Origin: Methylobacterium goesingense
GTDB lineage: Bacteria; Pseudomonadota; Alphaproteobacteria; Rhizobiales; Beijerinckiaceae
Direction: 5' to 3'
Length of the DNA stretch: 51,996 nt
Assembly: GCF_022179225.1 (NCBI RefSeq)
Contig: NZ_BPQL01000053.1
Span: 1-51,996, forward strand
The translations under genes and the position numbers were made by a program. The notes beneath the pieces were generated by a model that searched no databases, was not told where the DNA came from, and was given only the letters and a program-made list of their open reading frames with translations. Position 1 is the first letter of the stretch, and each line of letters begins with the position of its first letter. Positions 1-9,145 of this stretch are shown here, piece by piece.

Positions 1-54
1 CCGGGCCGGTATTGACGATGAGGAGCCCCTTCTCGATCGTCAATACCGGCCCGG
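1..54. repeat. Inverted duplication (fold-back) at the left edge
   Basis: Bases 1-19 are an exact reverse complement of bases 36-54, with a 16-base spacer. Read in reverse complement, bases 1-35 encode [11 protein letters not shown], the normal CobO residues up to and into the P-loop. The first 35 bases are therefore an inverted copy of the gene sequence that should precede and overlap position 36. A chimeric or fold-back read at a contig end explains this best; a real inversion is less likely. Confidence 0.85.
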
Positions 55-539
55 GCAAGGGCAAGACCACGGCGGCCCTCGGGCTGATGCTGCGCGCGCT
101 GGGCCACGGCTGGCGCGTCGGCGTGGTGCAGTTCATCAAGGGCGCCTGGGACACGGGCGAGAAGCACGCCCTCAAGACCTTCGGCGACCGGATCGACTGG
201 CATACGCTCGGCGAGGGCTTCACCTGGGAGACCCAGGACAAGGCCCGCGACATCGCCGCCGCCGAGCACGCCTGGGCCAAGGCCCTCGACCTCATGGCCG
301 ACCCGACGATCCGCCTCGTCGTGCTGGACGAGCTCAACATCGCGCTGCGCTACGACTACCTGGACCTCGACGCCGTCGTGGCGGCCTTCCGGGCGCGCCG
401 ACCGGACCTGCACGTCGTCGTCACCGGCCGCAACGCCAAGCCGGCCCTGATCGAGGCCGCCGACCTCGTCACCGAGATGGCATCCGTCAAGCACCACTTC
501 GCCGCCGGGGTGAAGGCGCAGGTGGGGATCGAGTTCTGA
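12..539 (+). CDS. cobO: Cob(I)yrinic acid a,c-diamide adenosyltransferase CobO, 5' truncated
   Basis: This is the corrinoid adenosyltransferase that transfers the 5'-deoxyadenosyl group from ATP to cob(I)yrinic acid a,c-diamide in cytosolic cobalamin synthesis. The Walker A loop G-P-G-K-G-K-T-T lies near the start, followed by the family signatures [36 protein letters not shown] and VVTGRNAK. About 25-30 N-terminal residues are missing compared with full-length CobO (about 200 residues). Authentic coding sequence starts at about base 36; the few residues before it come from the inverted edge duplication, so the apparent TTG start at 12 is not real. The stop overlaps the next start by one base, implying one operon with the two following genes. 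Confidence 0.93.
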   Translation: MTMRSPFSIVNTGPGKGKTTAALGLMLRALGHGWRVGVVQFIKGAWDTGEKHALKTFGDRIDWHTLGEGFTWETQDKARDIAAAEHAWAKALDLMADPTIRLVVLDELNIALRYDYLDLDAVVAAFRARRPDLHVVVTGRNAKPALIEAADLVTEMASVKHHFAAGVKAQVGIEF

Positions 540-1255
540 TGCGGGCGGCCATCGTCGCGCTCGCCCTGTCCACCGCGATGGGAACGCACGGCGTCCGAGC
601 CGATCCAGCCCCCTCCTGGCCCGCCACCTATCTCGGCCGCGTCGAGGCCCTGGCGGTGGTGGAGGGCCTGAACGCCCGGCTGCTCGCCAGCCGCTCCGCG
701 ACCGCGACACTCGAAGGCTGGTGCGCCGAGCACGGCATGGCCGCCTCGTCCCGGCTCACGGCGGACCTGCAGCGCGGCGCGGACAAGCCGGCCTCGGAGG
801 AAACCCGCAAGCGCTTGAATGCCGGCCCCGACACGGTCCTCCGCTACCGTCGGGTGCGGCTCGCCTGCGGCGACCGCGTCCTGTCGGAGGCGGACAACTG
901 GTACGTGCCCGAACGCCTGACCCCGGAGATGAACCGCCTGCTCGAGACCACCGACACGCCGTTCGGCCGGGCGGTCCAGGCCCTCGGCACGACGCGGCAG
1001 ACCCTCGGTGCGGAACGCCTGTGGCAGCCGCTGCCGCAAGGCTGGGAGCAGGCGCCACCCCCGCCGGGGGCTTGCGGCGCGCTCGCGATTCCCGAGCATC
1101 TGTTCCGGCACCGGGCCGTGCTGTTTACGGCCGAGCGCGTGCCGTTCTCGGAGGTGGTCGAGACCTACGGAGCCGCCATCCTGGCCTTTCATCGCGCCGC
1201 GCGGCCCGTCGATCCGGCCTGCGCCACGGCTCCGTCTGGGCAACCGCAGCCATGA
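539..1255 (+). CDS. Exported protein with a chorismate-lyase (UbiC)-like pattern
   Basis: A 238-residue protein with an N-terminal signal peptide (cleavage near [19 protein letters not shown]). Residues about 95-160 read [11 protein letters not shown], then S-E-A-D-N-W-Y-V-P, then T-P-F-G-R-A-V. This resembles the UbiC/UTRA fold (strand, acidic turn, conserved P-x-G near the end). The catalytic residues of UbiC cannot be assigned with confidence and the protein appears to be exported, so a ubiquinone role is not claimed. It is tightly packed, overlapping cobO by 1 base and cobQ by 4 (ATGA), so it is co-translated with B12 genes. Its function is unknown; the fold assignment is inference. Confidence 0.8.
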   Translation: MRAAIVALALSTAMGTHGVRADPAPSWPATYLGRVEALAVVEGLNARLLASRSATATLEGWCAEHGMAASSRLTADLQRGADKPASEETRKRLNAGPDTVLRYRRVRLACGDRVLSEADNWYVPERLTPEMNRLLETTDTPFGRAVQALGTTRQTLGAERLWQPLPQGWEQAPPPPGACGALAIPEHLFRHRAVLFTAERVPFSEVVETYGAAILAFHRAARPVDPACATAPSGQPQP

Positions 1256-2706
1256 CCCGCGCCATCATGATCCAGGGCACCGGCTCGGATGTCGGCAAGT
1301 CGCTGATCGTCGCCGGCCTGTGCCGGGTCTTCGCGCGGCGGGGGCTCGCCGTGCGGCCCTTCAAGCCGCAGAACATGTCGAACAACGCCGCCGTCACCGC
1401 CGATGGCGGCGAGATCGGCCGGGCCCAGGCGCTGCAGGCGCGGGCGGCCGGGGTGGCGCCCTCCGTGCACATGAACCCGGTGCTGCTGAAGCCCCAGAGC
1501 GAGACCGGGAGCCAGGTCGTGGTCCAGGGCCGCATGGTCGGCACCGCCAAGGCGCGGGACTACCAGGCCTGGAAGCCGCGCCTCCTGGCCTCCGTGCTGG
1601 AGAGCTTTTCGTATCTGAAGGCGCAGGCCGACCTCGTGGTGGTGGAAGGCGCCGGCTCGGCCTCCGAGGTCAACCTGCGGGCCGGCGACATCGCCAATAT
1701 GGGGTTCGCCCGCGCGACGGACACGCCGGTGATCCTGCTCGGCGACATCGACCGGGGCGGCGTCATCGCCAGCCTCGTCGGCACGAAGGCGGTGATCGAT
1801 CCGGCCGATGCGGCGATGATCCGGGGCTTCCTCGTCAACCGCTTCCGCGGCGACCCGAGCCTGTTCGCCGACGGCATGGCGACGATCGCGCGGGCGACCG
1901 GCTGGCCGAGCTTCGGCCTGATCCCACACTTTCCCGACGCGGCGCGCCTGCCGGCGGAGGACGCCCTCGGGCTCGCGGGCTCGGGCGCCGGCGCGGCCCG
2001 GCGCAAGGTCGTGGCCGTGCCGGTGCTGCCGCGCATCGCCAATTTCGACGACCTTGACCCGCTACGCGCCGAGCCCGACGTGGCGGTGGTGCTCGTGCGC
2101 CCGGGCGAACCGATCCCGGTGGCCGACCTCGTGCTGCTGCCGGGCTCGAAGACCACCATCGACGATCTCGAGGCCTTCCGCACCGAGGGCTGGGACATCG
2201 ACCTGCGCGCCCATGTCCGGCGGGGCGGACGGGTGCTCGGCCTGTGCGGCGGCTACCAGATGCTCGGCCGGCGCATCGACGACCCGCACGGCATCGAGGG
2301 CGCGCCCCGCTCAGTGCCGGGCCTCGGGCTCCTCGACATCGAGACCGTGATGACGCCGGTGAAGCATCTGGCCGCCGTCACCGGCACCAGCTTGGCCGAC
2401 GGCGTGCCGTTCTCGGGCTACGAGATGCATGTGGGCGACACCACCGGGCCGGATACGGTGCGGCCGGCGATCCGGCTCGCGGACGGGCGCTTCGACGGCG
2501 CGGTCTCGGCCGATGGCCTGGTCACCGGCACCTACGTGCACGCCCTGTTCGCCGACGACCGGCAGCGCGGGGCCTGGCTCGCCCGTCTCGGGGCGGCGCC
2601 GAGCGGGCTGGCCTACGAGGCTGGCATCGAGGCGGTGCTGGACCGGCTGGCCGATCATCTCGAAGCGCATGTCGCCTGCGACGCGCTGCTCGCCCTGGCG
2701 TTGTAG
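1252..2706 (+). CDS. cobQ: Adenosylcobyric acid synthase CobQ (glutamine-hydrolysing)
   Basis: CobQ amidates side chains b, d, e and g of adenosylcobyrinic a,c-diamide using glutamine and ATP. The 484-residue protein has the usual two parts. The N-terminal dethiobiotin-synthetase-like P-loop domain has G-T-G-S-D-V-G-K-S near residue 8. The C-terminal class I glutamine amidotransferase-like domain has its nucleophile at Cys332 ([10 protein letters not shown]) and its His at 430 (T-Y-V-H-A-L-F). The ATG at 1252 overlaps the preceding stop as ATGA and gives the normal N-terminus [16 protein letters not shown]; the longer upstream reading has no family support. Full length with no visible defect. 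Confidence 0.97.
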   Translation: MTRAIMIQGTGSDVGKSLIVAGLCRVFARRGLAVRPFKPQNMSNNAAVTADGGEIGRAQALQARAAGVAPSVHMNPVLLKPQSETGSQVVVQGRMVGTAKARDYQAWKPRLLASVLESFSYLKAQADLVVVEGAGSASEVNLRAGDIANMGFARATDTPVILLGDIDRGGVIASLVGTKAVIDPADAAMIRGFLVNRFRGDPSLFADGMATIARATGWPSFGLIPHFPDAARLPAEDALGLAGSGAGAARRKVVAVPVLPRIANFDDLDPLRAEPDVAVVLVRPGEPIPVADLVLLPGSKTTIDDLEAFRTEGWDIDLRAHVRRGGRVLGLCGGYQMLGRRIDDPHGIEGAPRSVPGLGLLDIETVMTPVKHLAAVTGTSLADGVPFSGYEMHVGDTTGPDTVRPAIRLADGRFDGAVSADGLVTGTYVHALFADDRQRGAWLARLGAAPSGLAYEAGIEAVLDRLADHLEAHVACDALLALAL

Positions 2707-2772
2707 CGGGCGAACGGATTAGGCTCGCCTCCGGAACGCCCGCACCGAACGGGCGCCATGAGGAAGCACCCG

Positions 2773-4116
2773 ATGAGCCCAGCCCCTCCCCAGGTGGATG
2801 CGCGCGTCGCCGAGGCGACGATCCGTACCGTGACGCTGCGGCTGATGCCGCTCCTCGGTCTGATGTACCTGATCGCCTATATCGATCGGCAGAACATCTC
2901 CTACGCCAAGCTGCCGATGGTGGGCGATCTCGGCCTCAGCGAGAGCGTCTACGGGCTCGGGGCATCGCTGTTCTTCCTCGGCTATTTCCTGTTCGAGGTG
3001 CCGAGCAACGTGATCCTGGAGCGGGTTGGCGCCCGGCGCTGGTTTGCCCGGATCATGCTCACCTGGGGGCTGATCACCATCCTGCTCGGGTTCACCCAGA
3101 ATACGACGATGTTCTACGCCTTGCGCTTCCTCCTCGGGGTGGCGGAGGCGGGGTTCTTCCCCGGTGTCCTGTTCGCCCTGACCCTGTGGTTCCCGCAATC
3201 GCACCGGGCGCGGATGATCGGCTGGTTCATGATCGCGAGCGCGCTCGCCAACGCGGTCGGCGCGGCCATCGGCGGCGCGCTCCTCGACCTCGACGGCACC
3301 CTCGGCCTCAAGGGCTGGCAATGGGTGTTCGTAGCCACCGGCCTTCCCGCCCTTGCGCTGGCGGTCATCGTCCTGCGCATCCTGCCCGACGGGCCGGACC
3401 AGGCGCCCTGGCTGAAGCCGGAGGGGCGGGACTGGCTGAGCCGCACCCTCGCGGCCGAGCGCGAGTCTGGGGGGAAGGTCGAGCACGGCAACCCCTTCGC
3501 GGCCCTCCTCGACCGGCGGGTCTGGATGCTCGCCTCCGTCTACATCGCCTTCCCGCTGGCCGCCTACGGCCTGAGTTACTGGCTGCCCACGGTGGTGCGC
3601 AGCTTCGCGGTCTCGAACACCCTCAACGGCTTCATCAACATCATCCCGTGGCTGATCACCGCGCTCGCCCTGTGGTGGGTGCCCCGTCGCGCCGCGCGGA
3701 CGGGCGATCAGGTCTGGCACGTGGTGGTGCCGGGCCTCGTCGCGGCACTCGCCCTGGTGCTCAGCGTGGTGGTGCCGGGATCGGTGCTGAAATTCGCCTG
3801 CCTGTGCGTGGCGGCGGCCGGCGTCTTCTCGGCCCAGCCGGTGTTCTGGTCCCTGCCGGCGACCTTCCTTAAGGGTGCGAGTGCCGCCGCCGGCATCGCG
3901 GCGATTAACTCCGTGGGCAATCTCGGCGGCTTCATCGCGCAGAATGCCGTGCCGTTCATCCGCGACCAGACCGGCAGCAACCTCGCGCCGATGTACTTCC
4001 TGGCGGCCTGCCTCGGCCTCGGCGCGAGCCTGATGTTCTGGGTGCTCTCGGCCCTGCGCCGCGACGCCGCGCGCCGGGTCGCGGCGGATGCGGGCGCCGG
4101 CCTCCGGGTGGCGTAG
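2773..4116 (+). CDS. MFS transporter, anion:cation symporter (tartrate/phthalate-like) family
   Basis: A 447-residue, 12-helix major facilitator. The signature Y-L-I-A-Y-I-D-R-Q-N-I-S-Y-A-K in helix 1, F-F-L-G-Y-F-L-F-E-V-P-S-N in helix 2 and L-L-G-V-A-E-A-G-F-F-P-G in helix 4 are typical of the ACS family, which imports organic anions (tartrate, phthalate, 4-hydroxyphenylacetate) with protons or cations. An ATG lies at 2758, but AGGAAG at 2761-2766 sits six bases before the ATG at 2773, so the latter is preferred. It lies about 65 bases after cobQ on the same strand. The substrate cannot be read from the sequence; cobalt or corrinoid transport is not suggested. Confidence 0.92.
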   Translation: MSPAPPQVDARVAEATIRTVTLRLMPLLGLMYLIAYIDRQNISYAKLPMVGDLGLSESVYGLGASLFFLGYFLFEVPSNVILERVGARRWFARIMLTWGLITILLGFTQNTTMFYALRFLLGVAEAGFFPGVLFALTLWFPQSHRARMIGWFMIASALANAVGAAIGGALLDLDGTLGLKGWQWVFVATGLPALALAVIVLRILPDGPDQAPWLKPEGRDWLSRTLAAERESGGKVEHGNPFAALLDRRVWMLASVYIAFPLAAYGLSYWLPTVVRSFAVSNTLNGFINIIPWLITALALWWVPRRAARTGDQVWHVVVPGLVAALALVLSVVVPGSVLKFACLCVAAAGVFSAQPVFWSLPATFLKGASAAAGIAAINSVGNLGGFIAQNAVPFIRDQTGSNLAPMYFLAACLGLGASLMFWVLSALRRDAARRVAADAGAGLRVA

Positions 4117-4117
4117 G

Positions 4118-5236
4118 CTACGGGAGCGGCACCGCGTAGGCGTGCGGCGCCCCGTTCAGCAGGCTGTCGAACAGGACGAGGACCCGGCCCGGCCCGAGCG
4201 GAACCACGGCCTCGGCCTTGCCGTCGATGCGCTTGCCCGCCTCGTTCTCGCCCCGCACGGGGGCGATGGTCGCGACCGGGGTCAGGGTTCCGGTGGGTAG
4301 TTCGGCGAGGTACAGCCGGTAGGGCACGGGAAGGCCGTTGCGGGACGAGCCCGTGAGCACCAGCATCCGTCCGTCGGGCAGGATCGTCAGGTCGCGGATG
4401 CCCGCATCCGGTCCGGCCGCCAGGGGAATCGTGGTCACGTCGGCCGTCAGAGTGGCGTTCCCCTCCGCGAACAGCGCCTCGACGGGCACGGAGACGAGGA
4501 AGGCCCTGCCGTCGAGGCTCGGCGCCCGCAGGCCCGCATAGAGCCGCCCGCCCACCACGGCGAGGCCCTCGATGTTCAGCCCGTTCGGCTGCGGTGTGCC
4601 CTCCGGCGGCCGGTCGTTCCAGTCGAACTCCAGATCGCGCAGCACGAAGTCGCGCACCGGGCCGGCGGCCATCAGGGCGTCGAACAGGCGGTAGGTGCTC
4701 ACCGTTTCCACGGCGGCGGTGCCGCCGGCGTTCGGGCGCAGCCGCGTGAGGATCATCGACGACAGCTTGTACTTGCGCTTGCCCCGGGTGCAGCCGTGCG
4801 ACCCGGTGACGTAGAAGTAGGGCTCGGCATAGGCGACGGCCTCGCCGTCGAGCTGGTTGAACTTTCCCGGGCCGCCGCTGCATCGGGACTGCGCGGGCGG
4901 CGTGCCGCGAATGTCGGGCGCCGGCGCCGTGCCGAGGTCGTAGGCGGTAGCGCCCGGCGTCAGCGTGGTCGCGCCGAGGCGGGCGAACTGCGCGCCCCGG
5001 TTCTCGTCGTTGACCACGACGCAGAGGCGGGTGCCGTCCGCCTCGGCCGGCCGGCAGGCCATGCCGCTGAGGTCGTAGGCCCTGTCGCCCGTCGTCTCGC
5101 CCTCGAAGTCCCGGGTCACCGTAAAGGGTGTGGGCGCGGTCTCCGCCGCGAGGCCGGGCGTCGAGAGGGCGATGCCGAGGGCGGCCAGCGCCAGGGCGGT
5201 GCGCCGCCCGGGGCGCGTCGTCATCGACCGGATCAT
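4118..5236 (-). CDS. DUF3616 domain exported protein
   Basis: A 372-residue protein with a signal peptide (Arg-rich start, hydrophobic ALALAALGIALSTPGLA). It contains the DUF3616 pattern: Y-D-L-S-G-M-A-C, V-V-N-D-E-N-R-G-A-Q-F-A-R, K-F-N-Q-L-D-G-E-A-V-A, Y-V-T-G-S-H-G and G-L-N-I-E-G-L-A-V. Repeated blade-like strands suggest a beta-propeller esterase-like or phytase-like fold acting in the periplasm; this is inferred from the repeats. The start at 5236 is chosen because it overlaps the cobD stop as ATGA on the minus strand, implying translational coupling. It is convergent with the MFS gene, whose stop is one base away. The biochemical role is unknown. Confidence 0.85.
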   Translation of the reverse strand: MIRSMTTRPGRRTALALAALGIALSTPGLAAETAPTPFTVTRDFEGETTGDRAYDLSGMACRPAEADGTRLCVVVNDENRGAQFARLGATTLTPGATAYDLGTAPAPDIRGTPPAQSRCSGGPGKFNQLDGEAVAYAEPYFYVTGSHGCTRGKRKYKLSSMILTRLRPNAGGTAAVETVSTYRLFDALMAAGPVRDFVLRDLEFDWNDRPPEGTPQPNGLNIEGLAVVGGRLYAGLRAPSLDGRAFLVSVPVEALFAEGNATLTADVTTIPLAAGPDAGIRDLTILPDGRMLVLTGSSRNGLPVPYRLYLAELPTGTLTPVATIAPVRGENEAGKRIDGKAEAVVPLGPGRVLVLFDSLLNGAPHAYAVPLP

Positions 5237-6234
5237 GGGACTGCAACCTTGAGGAGAACGAGGATCAGGAGGGCGAGGCCGAACAGGAATCCGCACGCCG
5301 TGCGGTAGAGCGCAAGCGCCCGTTCCACGTCGGCTGGCGTCGCCTCGGCGCGCCCGTCGCCCATCCAGCCGTCCTCCACCCGGGTGGCGCCGTAGGTGCG
5401 GGGGCCGGCGAGGCGCAGCCCCAGCGCGCCGGCCATGGCGGCCTCCGGCCATCCGGCATTCGGCGAGCGGTGGCGGCCCGCGTCCCGCCGGACCGCCCGC
5501 CACGCGTTGCCGGGCGAGGCGCCGGGATGGATGGCGGCGGCCGCGATGAGGAGCAGGGCGGTCAGCCGTGAGGCCGGAAGGTTCACGAGATCGTCGAGGC
5601 GGGCGGCGGCCCAGCCATAGGCCTCGTGGCGCGGAGTACGGTGGCCGATCATGCTGTCGGCAGTGTTGATCGCTTTGTAGAGCGCGCCGCCGGGCAGGCC
5701 ACCGACCCCCATCCAGAAGGCCGGTGCCACGATGCCGTCGGAGAAGTTCTCGGAGAGGCTCTCGATGGCGGCCCGGCAGATGCCGGCCTCGTCGAGGCTC
5801 TCGGGATCGCGCCCGACGATCATCGACACGGCGAGGCGTCCGCCCGCGAGCCCGTCGCGCCGGAGATCGACGGCCACGCGGGCGACATGGGTGTAGAGGC
5901 TGCGCTGCGCCGGCAGGCTCGCCGCCAACAGAGCTAGGACGAGAAGCGCGGGCAGGAGACCGGCGGCCCCGGCGAGCGCGGTCAGGGCGAGGGCGAGGCC
6001 GCCGACGATGGCGAGGAGCACGATGAGGCCGGTCACGCCAGCGAGCCGGCGGCGGGCGGGTCCGCCCCGGTTCCAGTGTCGGTCGAGGGCACCGATCAAG
6101 GCGCCGATCCAGGTGACAGGATGCCCGAGCGCCCTGTAGAGCCGGTCCGGATAGCCGGCCGCCGCCTCGATGGCGAGGGCGAGCACCAGGACGATGAGCG
6201 TATCGGGCGGATGTGTGAGGGCGGTCCAGGACAT
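5233..6234 (-). CDS. cobD: Adenosylcobinamide-phosphate synthase CobD/CbiB
   Basis: Membrane enzyme that joins the aminopropanol arm to adenosylcobyric acid to make adenosylcobinamide (phosphate). The 333-residue protein has the family signatures G-Y-P-D-R-L-Y-R-A-L-G-H-P-V-T-W-I-G near residue 30, E-S-L-S-E-N-F-S-D-G-I-V-A-P-A-F-W in the middle and A-I-N-T-A-D-S-M-I-G-H-R, with four or five hydrophobic helices. The start MSWTALTHPP at 6234 matches usual CobD length; the longer upstream frame runs through cobC and is rejected. It is divergent from cobC, with only 12 bases between the start codons. Confidence 0.96.
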   Translation of the reverse strand: MSWTALTHPPDTLIVLVLALAIEAAAGYPDRLYRALGHPVTWIGALIGALDRHWNRGGPARRRLAGVTGLIVLLAIVGGLALALTALAGAAGLLPALLVLALLAASLPAQRSLYTHVARVAVDLRRDGLAGGRLAVSMIVGRDPESLDEAGICRAAIESLSENFSDGIVAPAFWMGVGGLPGGALYKAINTADSMIGHRTPRHEAYGWAAARLDDLVNLPASRLTALLLIAAAAIHPGASPGNAWRAVRRDAGRHRSPNAGWPEAAMAGALGLRLAGPRTYGATRVEDGWMGDGRAEATPADVERALALYRTACGFLFGLALLILVLLKVAVP

Positions 6235-6246
6235 GCGGTCTCGGTG

Positions 6247-7257
6247 ATGGCGCGCGGCCCGGGGGCGGGAGCAGGGGACAGGATCGCCCATGGCGGCGAC
6301 CTCGATGCCGCCCGGCGCCTCTTCCCGCAAGCGCCCGATCCCTGGATCGACCTCTCCACGGGGATCAATCCGGTGCCCTATCCGTGTCCGGCGCTGGAGG
6401 CCAGCGCCTTCCACCGCCTGCCCTCGACCGCCGACCTCGGCGCCCTGCGCGCGGCCGCCGCGCGCGCCTACGGGGTGGCCGATCCGGAGCGGATCGTCGC
6501 CGCGCCCGGAACCCAGATCCTGATCGAGACCCTGCCGCGCCTGGTGGCTTGCGCTCGCGTCGCCGTGGTGGGGCCGACCTATGCCGAACACGCCGCCGCC
6601 TGGGGCCGGGCCGGTCATGCCGTCGCGACCGTGCCGGGGCTCGAGGCCACACGCGATGCCGACGTGGTCGTCGTCGTCAACCCGAACAATCCGGACGGAC
6701 GGACCTGGGAGGCCGGCGGGCTGCGGGCGCACGCTGACGAACTCGCGGGCCGTGGCGGCCTCCTCATCGTCGACGAGGCCTTCGCCGACCTGGAGCCGGT
6801 CGAGACACTGGGGCCCTCCCTCGGCCCGGGCCTCCTGGTCCTGCGCTCCTTCGGCAAGACCTACGGGCTCGCCGGTATCCGGCTCGGCTTCGCCCTCTGC
6901 GAGCCGGCCCTCGCCGTCGCCCTCGCCGAGGCGCTCGGGCCCTGGGCGGTGTCGGGCCCGGCGCTGGCCATCGGGCGCGCCGCCCTGTCCGACGCGGCCT
7001 GGCGCCTGGAGGCCGCCGTCGCCCGGGCGGCGGATGCCGCGCGCCTCGACCGCATGATCCTGCGGGCCGGCGGCACGCCGATCGGCGGGACCTGCCTGTT
7101 CCGTACCGCCGACTTCCCCGACGCGGCCGGCCTCTTCGACCGTCTCGGCGCGGCCGGAATCTATGTCCGGCGCTTTTCCGAGGCGCCCGCGCGCCTGCGC
7201 TTCGGCCTGCCGCCGGACAAGGCAGCCTGGTGCCGGCTGTCGCGCATCCTGCGGTGA
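6247..7257 (+). CDS. cobC: Threonine-phosphate decarboxylase / CobC-type PLP aminotransferase-fold enzyme
   Basis: PLP enzyme of the HisC-like class I/II fold that supplies the aminopropanol side of the cobalamin lower loop. The 336-residue protein has the CobC entry motif H-G-G-D-L and W-I-D-L-S-T-G-I-N-P-V-P-Y-P, the substrate/PLP segment N-P-N-N-P-D-G-R, the aspartate in V-D-E-A-F, and the Schiff-base lysine Lys204 in S-F-G-K-T-Y-G-L-A-G-I-R-L-G. ATG 6247 is chosen to leave the normal N-terminus; an in-frame GTG lies one codon upstream. It starts 12 bases from the divergent cobD, so its promoter must lie inside cobD coding sequence. Confidence 0.94.
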   Translation: MARGPGAGAGDRIAHGGDLDAARRLFPQAPDPWIDLSTGINPVPYPCPALEASAFHRLPSTADLGALRAAAARAYGVADPERIVAAPGTQILIETLPRLVACARVAVVGPTYAEHAAAWGRAGHAVATVPGLEATRDADVVVVVNPNNPDGRTWEAGGLRAHADELAGRGGLLIVDEAFADLEPVETLGPSLGPGLLVLRSFGKTYGLAGIRLGFALCEPALAVALAEALGPWAVSGPALAIGRAALSDAAWRLEAAVARAADAARLDRMILRAGGTPIGGTCLFRTADFPDAAGLFDRLGAAGIYVRRFSEAPARLRFGLPPDKAAWCRLSRILR

Positions 7258-7263
7258 GGGGCG

Positions 7264-8454
7264 TCAGCCGCCCTTCGGCTCCAGCACGTTGACGAGGAAG
7301 CCCGCGCTGGCCAGCAGGATGCCGACGGCGCAGACCCCGGACCAGCCCGCCATGAGGAAGGCCTGTGAGCCCGCGAAGGCTCCGAGCGCTCCGAATACGA
7401 ACATCACCGTGAACAGCACGGTGTTGATCCGACCCCGCGCGCTCGGCACCAGTGCGTAGACCCGGGTCTGGTTGGCGATCAGCGCGGCGTTGAGGCCGAT
7501 GTCGATCAGGAGGACGCCGAGGCCCACCGCGACCAGGGACCACGTGCCGCCCGCCCACAGCACCGCGAAGGCCGCCACCACGAACAGCGCGCCGATCACC
7601 ACCATCGGGCGGGCGCCGTGCCGGTCGGTGAAGCGCCCCGAGAGGGGCGCCACCAGGGCGCCCGCGACGCCGATCACGCCGAACAGGCCGGCGCCGGCGG
7701 CGCTGAGGTCGAAGGGGGGCGCTTCCACCAGGAGGGCGAGGGTGGTCCAGAAAGCGTTGAAGCTGGCGAACAGCAGGCCCTGCGACAGGCTGGAGCGGCG
7801 CAAGACGGGTTGCGAGCGCACGAGGTGAAGGATCGACACCATCAGGGCGCGGTAGCGCAAGGGTCGAGTCTGAATTGGGCGGGGGAGGGTGGCTGCGGCG
7901 ATGCCCGCCATCAGCACCGCAACGCCGGCGGCGGCGAAGAAGACCGCGCGCCAGCCGAAATGCGCGCCGACGAAACCGCTGGCCGTGCGCGCAAGCAGGA
8001 TGCCGGTGAGGAGCCCGGTCATGACCTGGCCCACCACCCGGCCGCGGCTCGCATCCGGTGCGAGCTCGGCCGCGAAGGGGACCGCCTGTTGCGCCGCCGA
8101 GGCCAGGAACCCGATGACGAGGCTCGCCAGCGCGAGGGCCGCGAGGTTCGGGCTGAGGGCGGCCGCGAGGAGCGCCACGGCAAGGCCTAGGGTCTGCCCG
8201 ATGATCAGCGTGCGCCGCGAGAGGCTGTCGCCGAGGGGTACGAGGCCGAGGATGCCGAGGCCGTAGCCGACCAGGGATGCCGTCGGCACCCAGAGCGCCG
8301 CGCGCTGGCCGAACTCGGCCACCAAGAGCGCAAGCAGGGGCTGGTTGTAGTAGATATTGGCGACCGCGCCGCCCGCGATCAGGGTCAGCCCGAATCGCGC
8401 CCGGGTGGTGAAGCCATGCGCACCGGCATCGGTGCCGTTTCCGGTCCCACTCAT
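7264..8454 (-). CDS. MFS transporter (YnfM/NepI-like drug or metabolite exporter)
   Basis: A 396-residue, 12-helix MFS protein. The start region A-N-I-Y-Y-N-Q-P-L-L-A-L-L and the G-Y-G-L-G-I-L-G-L-V-P-L-G-D motif, followed by S-R-R-T-L-I loops, are typical of the family often annotated as nucleoside or arabinose exporters. It is convergent with cobC, with six bases between the stops, and it reads toward cobC from a 490-base upstream gap. The substrate is unknown, and nothing in the context ties it to B12. Confidence 0.9.
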   Translation of the reverse strand: MSGTGNGTDAGAHGFTTRARFGLTLIAGGAVANIYYNQPLLALLVAEFGQRAALWVPTASLVGYGLGILGLVPLGDSLSRRTLIIGQTLGLAVALLAAALSPNLAALALASLVIGFLASAAQQAVPFAAELAPDASRGRVVGQVMTGLLTGILLARTASGFVGAHFGWRAVFFAAAGVAVLMAGIAAATLPRPIQTRPLRYRALMVSILHLVRSQPVLRRSSLSQGLLFASFNAFWTTLALLVEAPPFDLSAAGAGLFGVIGVAGALVAPLSGRFTDRHGARPMVVIGALFVVAAFAVLWAGGTWSLVAVGLGVLLIDIGLNAALIANQTRVYALVPSARGRINTVLFTVMFVFGALGAFAGSQAFLMAGWSGVCAVGILLASAGFLVNVLEPKGG

Positions 8455-8947
8455 GCGCGGTCGACCCGCGGGCCGGTTCGCACCGGATTCCCGGGCATCG
8501 GACAGGATTCAGCGTTCATTGGGAGCGAACTCGCACGTCGTCGGTGCCGGCACCGGGAGACGATGGGAAGATGCAACGGCGTCCGCCGCCCGGTTAAGCC
8601 CGCGCGCCGGCTTCGGCAACCAGCGTCGACCCTGTCGCTGGTGCCGTGGCGGATGCGATTCGGCGCGGGCGGCGCGTCTCATCTAAGCCTTGTCTGTCGC
8701 AGCGCTCGGCTTAGTCTTCGGTCAGTCCGAGCGGCCATGTCGTCGCGGAGCACTTCGCGCAGGATTCCAAGCTCCCCATATACAGTTTGTTATCGGCGAC
8801 TGATGCGGGTCCGGCTCTCGATGCCCGGTGCACTTGGCGTTTGTCGCATCTTGCGTTCTGATCAGTGTTCGAGTCGGTGAGTCGTCGCATTCGTGGAGCC
8901 GGGATGGCTGCCTCGGCGACATCGCCTCATCGACCAGGGAGTTTCAG
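8455..8947. other. Intergenic region without a convincing gene
   Basis: About 490 bases between divergent genes. It holds a perfect 14-bp palindrome (CGGTGCCGGCACCG, 8542-8555) and a short less GC-rich patch near 8777-8797, a candidate promoter area. Short open frames on both strands show no protein-like composition. I see no tRNA or terminator with a T-run. Confidence 0.5.
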
Positions 8948-9145
8948 ATGGCGACGTACCGCGTCAACTTTGCCAAGCAGATCCTCGGGGTCCCCTTCAC
9001 CGTCGGTTCGGTGGAGATCACTCGGGCGCGCGACCCCATGCGGGCGCTCCGCGCGGCGGAACTGCGCTTTGCCCGCCAGCACGGCGTCGAGGATTGGCGG
9101 GAGCGGGCCGACCGGGCCGAAATCGCCCCCGCCTCCGGCGCCTGA
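8948..9145 (+). CDS. Small conserved hypothetical protein, 65 aa
   Basis: A 65-residue protein starting MATYRVNFAKQILGVPFT. It has an amphipathic beta start, then an A-R-D-P-x-R-A-L-R-A-A-E-L-R-F-A-R helix ending in D-W-R-E-R-A-D. The start is set by a good ribosome site (GGGAG at 8938-8942, about six bases before ATG 8948). The composition is protein-like and clearly unlike the reading upstream of the ATG. No signal peptide or domain is recognised. I have the impression of similar short proteins in Methylobacterium genomes, but cannot confirm this here. Confidence 0.75.
   Translation: MATYRVNFAKQILGVPFTVGSVEITRARDPMRALRAAELRFARQHGVEDWRERADRAEIAPASGA

Noticed and set aside
8460..8940. Protein genes in the gap between the MFS gene and the 65-aa gene
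   Set aside because: Candidate frames overlap one another on both strands, lack ribosome sites and look like random GC-rich translations.
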